7,072 bases of DNA, from contig JAGVKR010000357.1 of NCBI GenBank assembly GCA_020050375.1, forward strand, positions 1 to 7,072, written 5' to 3'. The notes under the pieces are model-generated. The model worked only from the letters and a program-made list of their open reading frames with translations. It searched no databases and was not told the origin of the DNA. Both the position numbers and the translations under genes were made by a program. This DNA comes from Planctomycetales bacterium (lineage in GTDB: Bacteria > Planctomycetota > Planctomycetia > Planctomycetales > Planctomycetaceae). Positions 1 through 4,275 of the stretch are shown piece by piece. Each line of letters starts with the position of its first letter. Position 1 is the stretch's first letter.

Positions 1-3
1 CAA

Positions 4-33
4 AACCCTGCGTTCCTGAAGGAGCGCAGGGTT
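4..33 (-). terminator. Strong hairpin, probable rho-independent terminator
   Basis: Nine perfectly paired bases (AACCCTGCG at 4-12 with CGCAGGGTT at 25-33) are extended inward by a T-G wobble and three more pairs, closing a four-base loop at 17-20. Read on the minus strand the stem runs directly into TTTTG at the window edge, as expected for a terminator of the leftward genes (the small gene at 103-294 and possibly the PilZ gene). The run of A bases before the stem on the plus strand could pair with such a T-tract, so it may also terminate in the other direction, but no T-tract follows the stem on the plus strand. The window edge prevents seeing how long the T-tract is. Confidence 0.65.
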
Positions 34-102
34 CAATGCTGGTCCGGTGAATCAGTCGTTCTTGCCGAAGAGCCGCCATCGTGCTGCCGAGCAGCCAGTG
101 GC

Positions 103-294
103 TCATGTGCCGTCGTTGTGGACGACCAATTCGTCGTCATCGGGGCTGGCTTCGAGGTCTTTCATTCGCATCTCGTCGAGCACGACAGGATGCCATGATT
201 CGTCTCGGTCGTCGGAGGCGACGTAATTTTCGCGCGCCCAACAACGCAGGCGAATCTCCTCAATGAAATCGAGTTCCGTCACGGTCGCGTGCAT
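103..294 (-). CDS. Small hypothetical protein (63 aa), probably planctomycete-type
   Basis: Short leftward gene of 63 residues and unknown function. The N-terminal half holds a compact, well-structured motif: a Thr-Glu-Leu-Asp-Phe-Ile-Glu-Glu-Ile-Arg-Leu-Arg stretch (about residues 5-16), then Trp-Ala-Arg-Glu-Asn-Tyr-Val (18-24), then Ser-Trp-His-Pro-Val-Val-Leu-Asp-Glu-Met (about 33-42). The C-terminus is acidic and looks disordered. Paired aromatic and acidic residues with periodic Leu/Ile suggest a real folded peptide rather than a chance frame, and it resembles short uncharacterised proteins I associate with planctomycetes (memory, not a search). ATG at 294 is preferred because AAAGG lies 8 bases upstream. 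An in-frame GTG at 321 would add nine residues but has no ribosome site. No membrane segment, signal peptide or catalytic motif is visible. Confidence 0.6.
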   Translation of the reverse strand: MHATVTELDFIEEIRLRCWARENYVASDDRDESWHPVVLDEMRMKDLEASPDDDELVVHNDGT

Positions 295-554
295 GACTGC
301 AGCCTTTACTAACGATGCCACCGGATTGGAAAAGAAGACTGTGACGACTCTACAGGATGGGTCGTTTCACAGCACATTATCATCGGACGAAGATATCAAT
401 TCCTCGCATAAAAACTCAAGAGAAATCCGCCGGAATCGAATTCAATACTTGAAGTTTTTACGGGGAGTTTGCCGCGCGAATCAACCATAGCGGGCCGAAC
501 GCACGTCATGCAGTTATGGACACATGAGTCGGCATTGATGCGTTCAGGTTCCGA
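295..554. other. Gene-poor stretch between the small gene and the PilZ gene
   Basis: About 260 bases without a convincing gene. The part from 370 to 470 is clearly more AT-rich than the rest of the window. On the minus strand it contains a -10-like GATAAT (plus-strand ATTATC at 376-381), but no good -35 sits at the right distance, so it is only a possible promoter for the small leftward gene. A rightward frame from 263 to 490 exists but has low-complexity Ser/Thr/Asn/Arg content and no ribosome site. No T-tailed hairpin was seen just after the PilZ gene. Confidence 0.4.
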
Positions 555-1322
555 TCAGACGATCGACGACGCGAACAGATCGCGGCCGATGTCACGGATC
601 TCCGCGATTTGAAGGTATTTCTCCAAACGGCAGATCACCTGGAAGCCCCCTTCCTTCGACGGCTCGCAGCGGACGACGGTTCCACGCGTTTCAATGACAC
701 GTTCCGGCGAGGCAACCTTGATTCGGATGTCCAGAATGGAGCCCCGCGAGAAAGTCTGCCCGGCGTGGATGGCGATACCGCTCATGTTGATATCCAACAG
801 CGGGCATTCAAGAGCCGCCGTCGATTGGGAGCGGGCAAAAATCGGGCGTGAGGACGCATCCGATGTCACTTCCCGTTGCTCGACCAGGACGCAAAACGGG
901 GAATCCGCGTCGCCTGCAACAATCGGCAGGTCAGTCCCTTCGCACTGTGGCCGCTGGCTTCCGTTCGCCTCATCCACAACAAACGGGAGCGGATCGAGCT
1001 CGTCGAGCTGCATCAGATTGTCGAGCAGGTGTGGCCGCGGGTCTGAAAAAATCTTGCGGCAAGGCGCGGATTCGGAAGCTGCCGGCTCGAGTGAGTGGAC
1101 CGGTTGCGATTCGATCTTTCGAAAGAGGCGTCGCAGAATCCTCGTCAGCGACACACGGGCCCGATCGACGACGCGGCGCCGCGTTGTGTCGCGCGACGGA
1201 GTCGCAAACGGTTTCGGAGCGGGCCGAAAATCGAGTACGGCCGACTCTAAGACTCGGTCTGCGCTCAACGGGGGCAACCGTTGGGCTTGATCGGAAGTCG
1301 GAAGCGCCGTGGCGAGACTCAT
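555..1322 (-). CDS. PilZ domain protein with long N-terminal extension
   Basis: A 255-residue protein whose C-terminal part (about residues 150-250) reads as a PilZ domain, the family that usually binds cyclic di-GMP and controls motility, adhesion or polysaccharide output. The clearest signature is the Leu-Asp-Ile-Asn-Met-Ser-Gly-Ile-Ala-Ile block at 176-185. It corresponds to the conserved D/N-x-S-x-x-G turn, with Asn179 where Ser is usual. It is followed by beta strands around 195-203 and 210-218 and a Gly-Gly-Phe-Gln-Val strand at 225-229. The RxxxR ligand motif is not clean: Arg159 and Arg164 are spaced by four residues rather than three, so ligand binding is uncertain. Residues 1-145 look mostly disordered, with a very basic segment at 44-69 that could bind membrane or nucleic acid. 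The gene is divergent from the lipid cluster and has its own good promoter at 1373-1401. The ATG at 1322 lacks an obvious Shine-Dalgarno site. Confidence 0.78.
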   Translation of the reverse strand: MSLATALPTSDQAQRLPPLSADRVLESAVLDFRPAPKPFATPSRDTTRRRVVDRARVSLTRILRRLFRKIESQPVHSLEPAASESAPCRKIFSDPRPHLLDNLMQLDELDPLPFVVDEANGSQRPQCEGTDLPIVAGDADSPFCVLVEQREVTSDASSRPIFARSQSTAALECPLLDINMSGIAIHAGQTFSRGSILDIRIKVASPERVIETRGTVVRCEPSKEGGFQVICRLEKYLQIAEIRDIGRDLFASSIV

Positions 1323-1372
1323 GTCGTCAACACGCGTGTCAGGGGCGGCGTCAATGGAGAGGATGCTACGAG

Positions 1373-1401
1373 ACTCTACGTCCCATGGCGGACTCTGTCA
1401 A
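1373..1401 (-). promoter_or_regulatory. Sigma70-like promoter of the PilZ gene
   Basis: On the minus strand a perfect -35 TTGACA (plus 1396-1401) is followed after exactly 17 bases by TAGAGT (plus 1373-1378), four of six matches to TATAAT. Transcription would start near 1366 and give a leader of about 44 bases before the ATG at 1322. That leader contains the 10-base palindrome ACACGCGTGT at 1330-1339, just upstream of the start codon. It could be an operator or a small hairpin, or may be chance in GC-rich DNA. Confidence 0.6.
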
Positions 1402-1606
1402 AAAATCGGGATACGCTGAGGGGAGGGTCGTCCCCGGGTTTTCTCAAGCAGCTTCGCCGGGCCGGCCGACGCGGGGGCGGGTTATGACGGAACTGTGGTG
1501 ACTCTCGGCCTGAAATAGCTGAGCCCCGAGGCCTGAGCGATAACGCCGATTGATATCGCTCGTGAATTGAGCCTTGTATTGCAGGCTTGAGACCTCACCG
1601 GCGCGG

Positions 1607-1629
1607 GGTCAAATCAGCGAGATTTGATC
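1607..1629. promoter_or_regulatory. Inverted repeat, candidate operator upstream of the lipid operon
   Basis: TCAAATC (1609-1615) and GATTTGA (1621-1627) form a perfect 7-base dyad around a 5-base spacer, extended outward by one G-T wobble and one further G-C pair. Its centre is about 63 bases upstream of the start site inferred from the promoter at 1646-1674, which is a common position for an activator. It is not followed by a T-tract, so it does not look like a terminator. The regulator is unknown. Confidence 0.4.
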
Positions 1630-1645
1630 GCACGCGGGCTAAGGC

Positions 1646-1674
1646 TTGTGGCAGTCAACTATGCGGAATATACT
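1646..1674 (+). promoter_or_regulatory. Sigma70-like promoter of the lipid-synthesis cluster
   Basis: TTGTGG (1646-1651) and TATACT (1669-1674) are separated by 17 bases, close to the consensus pair. The predicted start near 1681 leaves a leader of about 39 bases before the ATG at 1720. This is the best rightward promoter in the window and would drive the first dehydratase and the reductase, and perhaps the genes beyond. Confidence 0.6.
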
Positions 1675-1719
1675 CACCGTTCTTAAATTCACCGATTTGT
1701 CGGAAGTTGGGGCTGGGGA

Positions 1720-2229
1720 ATGCGTTTCACGCTGATCGACCGGATCACTGCGATCGAGTCGGGAAAGTCGATAACGGCGATAAAAAACCTCTCTCTGGCA
1801 GAGGAGTATCTCGCCGATCACTTTCCGGGCTTCCCCGTAATGCCTGGCGTGTTGATGGTGGAAGCACTCGTCCAGACGGCGGCCTGGTGGGTCCGCCACG
1901 AAGAGGACTTTGCCCACAGCACAATTCTGCTCAAGCAGGCGCGAGCCGTCAAATTCGTCAACTTCGTTGCACCGGGCCGAACTTTGACAGTTACGGCAGA
2001 GTTCCAGGGATGGAACGGAAAGGAATGCACCTTCAAGGGGAATGGGACGGTGGACGGAGCGGCCGCAGTGAGCGCCCGTCTGACATTGGAACGATTCAAT
2101 CTGGTCGATCGAGATCCGGGTTTGGCGCCGTCCGACGCCGTGCAGATCCAGGCGGCACGTGAGCTGTTCGCCCAGCTTTGGGCGGGCCATGAGTCGATCA
2201 ACCGCACACGCAGCAGTGATTCACAATAA
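1720..2229 (+). CDS. FabZ-like 3-hydroxyacyl-ACP dehydratase (first copy)
   Basis: A 169-residue hotdog-fold enzyme expected to dehydrate (3R)-hydroxyacyl-ACP to trans-2-enoyl-ACP in the cytoplasm. The FabZ active-site block is intact: His34 in Asp-His-Phe-Pro-Gly-Phe-Pro-Val-Met-Pro-Gly and Glu48 in Val-Glu-Ala-Leu-Val-Gln, 14 residues apart as in E. coli FabZ (His54/Glu68). The Ile-Asp-Arg-Ile start and the Ala-Ile-Lys-Asn strand (20-23) are also FabZ-like. The protein begins directly at the first strand, so the N-terminal helix and Pro-His-Arg of standard FabZ are missing, and it carries an extra C-terminal tail (about 127-169) with a probable helix at 140-155. The start lies 39 bases after the inferred transcription start and is preceded by G-rich sequence rather than a clean Shine-Dalgarno site. 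The stop codon abuts the ATG of the reductase gene. It is related to the second copy at 3648-4163 (31 of the first 53 residues identical). Confidence 0.87.
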   Translation: MRFTLIDRITAIESGKSITAIKNLSLAEEYLADHFPGFPVMPGVLMVEALVQTAAWWVRHEEDFAHSTILLKQARAVKFVNFVAPGRTLTVTAEFQGWNGKECTFKGNGTVDGAAAVSARLTLERFNLVDRDPGLAPSDAVQIQAARELFAQLWAGHESINRTRSSDSQ

Positions 2230-3000
2230 ATGAACGATGGCGGACTTATGAAACTGGAAGGCAAAACGGCGCTCGTAACCGGCGGCAGTCGCGGAATCGG
2301 GCGAGCTGTCGTTCAGACATTGGCCCGTGCGGGGGCGAAAGTCGCCTTTGTGTACCAGTCGAACGCCGCCGCCGCCGAGCAACTCGTCGCCGAGCTCAAG
2401 TCCACGTCGACCGATGTCTGGGGCCTTCAAGCCGATGTCCGCAGCAAGAGTGCGGCGGATGACACCGTTCAAAAGGTGATCGAGAAATGGGGCAAACTGG
2501 ACATCCTGGTGAATAACGCCGGCGTTGTTCGCGACACGCTGCTGGCGATGATGACCGAAGAGCAATGGCGCGAAGTCATCGATACGAATCTTTCGAGCGT
2601 CTTCAACTTCTGTCAGGCGGTGACGCGGCCGATGATGTCGGCACGCTACGGGCGAATCGTCAACATGTCGAGCGTTGCCGCGGAAGTGGGAAACAAGGGG
2701 CAAACCAACTATGCGGCCAGCAAGGGGGGGGTGGAAGGGTTCACCCGCTGCCTCGCGAAAGAGCTGGCCAGCCGCGGCGTCACGGTGAATGCCGTGGCTC
2801 CGGGCTTCATCGAGACGGACATGACGGCGGCGGTTCGGAACGCCGCCGAAGCCGAAATCAAAAAGGCGATTCCAGCGCGCCGTCTGGGGCAGCCCGACGA
2901 CATTGCTCAAGCCGTGCTGTTTCTGGTCGGCGACGGCGCTTCGTACATCACGGGCCAGGTTTTGAAGGTCGACGGTGGGCTGACGCTCGGTGGTTTCTAA
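2230..3000 (+). CDS. fabG: 3-oxoacyl-ACP reductase, FabG type
   Basis: A short-chain dehydrogenase/reductase of 256 residues that would reduce 3-oxoacyl-ACP to (3R)-hydroxyacyl-ACP, probably with NADPH. Visible motifs are the Thr-Gly-Gly-Ser-Arg-Gly-Ile-Gly nucleotide loop (17-24), Asn-Asn-Ala-Gly (95-98), and the catalytic set Asn120, Ser148, Tyr161 and Lys165 in Tyr-Ala-Ala-Ser-Lys. The Pro-Gly-Phe-Ile-Glu-Thr-Asp-Met block (191-198) and a C-terminal Val-Asp-Gly-Gly are typical of FabG. Arg21, which follows the glycine loop serine, fits NADPH preference. The ATG at 2230 touches the TAA of the dehydratase gene (TAAATG), suggesting translational coupling. An in-frame ATG at 2248 gives a 250-residue form whose N-terminus (Met-Lys-Leu-Glu-Gly-Lys) aligns better with known FabG and may be the true start. 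FabG-like SDRs can act on other substrates, but the neighbours make acyl-ACP the natural one. Confidence 0.88.
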   Translation: MNDGGLMKLEGKTALVTGGSRGIGRAVVQTLARAGAKVAFVYQSNAAAAEQLVAELKSTSTDVWGLQADVRSKSAADDTVQKVIEKWGKLDILVNNAGVVRDTLLAMMTEEQWREVIDTNLSSVFNFCQAVTRPMMSARYGRIVNMSSVAAEVGNKGQTNYAASKGGVEGFTRCLAKELASRGVTVNAVAPGFIETDMTAAVRNAAEAEIKKAIPARRLGQPDDIAQAVLFLVGDGASYITGQVLKVDGGLTLGGF

Positions 3001-3072
3001 GGCCGGTTCGGCGTTGACCGTCGGCGAATGGGTTCAGTGGTCGCTGAGATATGCGGAAAAAAATACGATCGT

Positions 3073-3106
3073 GGCGGTTCAGCGCCTCATTGAGGCAGAT
3101 CCCGCC
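3073..3106 (+). promoter_or_regulatory. Two-stage dyad in the leader before the ACP gene
   Basis: GCCTCA (3084-3089) and TGAGGC (3091-3096) form an odd-centred perfect dyad around one base. It is flanked by GGCGG (3073-3077) and CCGCC (3102-3106), which can pair outside it. As RNA this gives an outer stem, an internal loop and a five-pair inner stem with a triloop; as DNA the inner part could be an operator. No clear T-tract follows. Confidence 0.35.
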
Positions 3107-3134
3107 GTTTGTGGGTTGATTTGGCGAATTTCAG

Positions 3135-3140
3135 AATAAT
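3135..3140 (+). promoter_or_regulatory. Possible internal promoter (-10 element) before the ACP gene
   Basis: AATAAT at 3135-3140 matches the -10 consensus at five of six positions and sits in the only AT-rich part of the 196-base gap between the reductase and ACP genes. The -35 is weak: TTGTGG at 3109-3114 is 20 bases away and TTGATT at 3116-3121 is too close. An internal promoter would make sense because carrier protein is usually needed in excess of the enzymes. Confidence 0.3.
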
Positions 3141-3184
3141 GAGCGTCTGACAGGCGGCTGTTCGCCGGCGCAGCGCTCGGTTGC

Positions 3185-3190
3185 GGAGGA
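3185..3190 (+). promoter_or_regulatory. Strong ribosome binding site of the ACP gene
   Basis: GGAGGA lies six bases before the ATG at 3197. This is the best Shine-Dalgarno match in the window and fixes the start there. An adjacent TTG at 3194 is in frame but too close to the site. The strength contrasts with the poor sites of the neighbouring genes and suggests high ACP synthesis. Confidence 0.65.
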
Positions 3191-3196
3191 AAATTG

Positions 3197-3592
3197 ATGC
3201 CAACGGTTGACGAAATCTACGCCAACGTCAAAGAGACCTTGGTGGACGCCTTGGGAGTCGACGACGACGAAGTCACCCCTGAAGCCACGCTCGTGGGCGA
3301 TCTGGGGGCCGAGTCGATCGACTTTCTCGATATCGTCTTTCGACTCGAGAAGAACTTTTCGATCAAAATCCCGCGCGGGGAATTGTTCCCCGAAAGCCTC
3401 GCCGCCGACCAGACGCTGGTCAAAGACGGCGTGGTGACCACGACGGGCATTGCCGAGTTGCGCAAGCGGATGCCGCATGCCGACATCGACAAGTTCGCGA
3501 AGAATCCGAAGGTCGAGAACATTCAGGAACTCTTCACCGTGCAGATGATCGTCAACTTCGTGCAGAAGAAGTTGGCCGGCGCGGGAGCGTAA
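3197..3592 (+). CDS. Long acyl carrier protein with internal insertion
   Basis: A 131-residue carrier protein that would hold the growing acyl chain on a phosphopantetheine arm. The attachment site is clear: Asp35-Leu-Gly-Ala-Glu-Ser40-Ile-Asp, with Ser40 as the modified residue, followed by the recognition helix Phe-Leu-Asp-Ile-Val-Phe-Arg-Leu-Glu (43-51). The N-terminal helix (3-19) is typical. After Ile-Pro (58-59), where a normal ACP of about 78 residues goes straight on to its last helix, there are about 45 extra residues (60-110) including Gly-Glu-Leu-Phe-Pro and a charged Leu-Arg-Lys-Arg-Met-Pro segment. The standard ending (Phe-Thr-Val-Gln-Met-Ile-Val-Asn-Phe-Val) then resumes at 113. 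The frame is intact and the insertion has structured, non-repetitive composition, so it is not a frameshift artefact. Its place between reductase, dehydratase and ketosynthase genes suggests it serves this pathway rather than general fatty-acid synthesis. Confidence 0.87.
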   Translation: MPTVDEIYANVKETLVDALGVDDDEVTPEATLVGDLGAESIDFLDIVFRLEKNFSIKIPRGELFPESLAADQTLVKDGVVTTTGIAELRKRMPHADIDKFAKNPKVENIQELFTVQMIVNFVQKKLAGAGA

Positions 3593-3597
3593 GGAGG

Positions 3598-3637
3598 CTG
3601 CCGGCTGTCTTCTCAACCGCCCGGCGTTCGCCGGCAG
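3598..3637 (+). promoter_or_regulatory. Intercistronic stem-loop between ACP and second dehydratase genes
   Basis: CTGCCGGC (3598-3605) and GCCGGCAG (3630-3637) are perfect 8-base inverted repeats with a 24-base loop. The stem starts five bases after the ACP stop codon and ends ten bases before the ATG at 3648, and its right arm overlaps the only purine-rich stretch (AGAAG, 3636-3640) that could act as a ribosome site. It lacks a T-tract, so attenuation of translation or mRNA processing/stability is more likely than termination. Confidence 0.42.
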
Positions 3638-3647
3638 AAGTGATTCC

Positions 3648-4163
3648 ATGCGCTGGATCTGGATCGATCGCTTCGTTGAATTCCAGAGCGGATCGTACGC
3701 CACGGCGATCAAGAACGTGACGATGGCTGAAGACCACCTGCACGATCATTTTCCGGGTTTCCCGGTCATGCCCGGCTCGCTGATCATGGAAGGCCTGGCG
3801 CAAACCGGGGGGATTCTGCTGGGCGAGTCGAAGCAATTCCGGCATGTGGTGGTGCTCGCCAAGATTCCGAAAATGACGTTTCACAGTTGGGCCTGTCCGG
3901 GGGATACGCTGACGTATACCGCACGGCTGACCAATTCCGGCGATGAGGGCGGTTGCGTCGAATGTGACGCCCGCGTTGGGCAGAGGTTGGTTGCCGAGGG
4001 AGAAATCTTCTTCGCGCACTTGGCGCAGAAGGACGGCGCGCCAAAGATCGACCAGAGGAATTTCGTGTTCACCACGCGATTGCTCAGCGTGCTCGACGTG
4101 GGACGGGCTGGAGATGGATCGGCGCGCGCCAGTGCCGATCGTCCGAACCCTGTCGCGGACTAA
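3648..4163 (+). CDS. FabZ-like 3-hydroxyacyl-ACP dehydratase (second copy)
   Basis: A 171-residue hotdog protein of the FabZ type and a paralogue of the enzyme at 1720-2229. His34 in Asp-His-Phe-Pro-Gly-Phe-Pro-Val-Met-Pro-Gly and Glu48 in Met-Glu-Gly-Leu-Ala-Gln occupy exactly the same residue numbers as in the first copy. Like it, this protein starts at the first strand (Trp-Ile-Asp-Arg) without the usual N-terminal helix. Residue 49 is Gly where FabZ and the first copy have Ala, and position 44 is Ser instead of Val, so the pocket differs. The C-terminal tail (about 126-171) is unlike that of the first copy and ends in an Ala/Asp/Pro-rich, probably flexible stretch. It could dehydrate a different chain length or pair with the first copy as a heterodimer; both are inferences. 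The ATG at 3648 aligns with the start of the paralogue, which supports it. An intercistronic hairpin lies just upstream. Confidence 0.87.
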   Translation: MRWIWIDRFVEFQSGSYATAIKNVTMAEDHLHDHFPGFPVMPGSLIMEGLAQTGGILLGESKQFRHVVVLAKIPKMTFHSWACPGDTLTYTARLTNSGDEGGCVECDARVGQRLVAEGEIFFAHLAQKDGAPKIDQRNFVFTTRLLSVLDVGRAGDGSARASADRPNPVAD

Positions 4164-4180
4164 CCTCAAACCGACCGGTC

Positions 4181-4189
4181 TGTTACACT
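4181..4189 (+). promoter_or_regulatory. Possible extended -10 promoter before fabF
   Basis: TGTTACACT has the TGn plus hexamer form of an extended -10 (TACACT, four of six matches). There is no recognisable -35 17 bases upstream. It lies 18 bases after the stop of the second dehydratase gene and could give fabF some separate expression. Confidence 0.25.
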
Positions 4190-4200
4190 GAGCACGGCGG

Positions 4201-4235
4201 GTCGGCTGGGGAAGCCGGGCGAATTTCAGCCCGAC
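4201..4235 (+). promoter_or_regulatory. Overlapping, mutually exclusive hairpins in the fabF leader
   Basis: Three short perfect pairings compete here: 4203-4207 with 4213-4217 (CGGCT/AGCCG), 4216-4220 with 4229-4233 (CGGGC/GCCCG), and 4201-4205 with 4231-4235 (GTCGG/CCGAC). The first two share bases 4216-4217. Such arrangements occur in attenuators, but each stem is only five pairs and GC-rich DNA makes chance pairing likely. Confidence 0.25.
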
Positions 4236-4275
4236 GGCATTCACGGACGGGATTTCAGTCACGGAGATTTGCACT

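Larger units (their letters stand above)
1323..1719. other. Divergent intergenic regulatory region
   Basis: Nearly 400 bases separate the leftward PilZ gene from the rightward lipid genes and contain no believable gene. Promoters for both directions are recognisable (1373-1401 leftward, 1646-1674 rightward), and a dyad at 1607-1629 lies upstream of the rightward promoter. The stretch 1405-1600 between the promoters holds only weak inverted repeats (for example CTCGG at 1504-1508 with CCGAG at 1526-1530) and nothing else I can name. Confidence 0.55.

Noticed and set aside
263..490. Rightward open frame of 75 codons in the left intergenic stretch
   Set aside because: Overlaps the start of the better-supported leftward small gene, has no ribosome site, and its Ser/Thr/Asn/Arg-rich composition looks like translated noncoding DNA.
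1330..1339. Palindrome ACACGCGTGT in the PilZ leader as an operator
   Set aside because: Ten-base GC-rich palindromes are common by chance here; kept only as a note in the promoter entry.
694..1501. Rightward open frames antisense to the PilZ gene
   Set aside because: Arg/Ser-rich products without motifs, as expected for the reverse strand of GC-rich coding DNA; the PilZ motif and a good promoter support the minus strand.
3194..3196. TTG as the start codon of the ACP gene
   Set aside because: It is only three bases from GGAGGA, whereas the ATG at 3197 has normal spacing and is the preferred codon.
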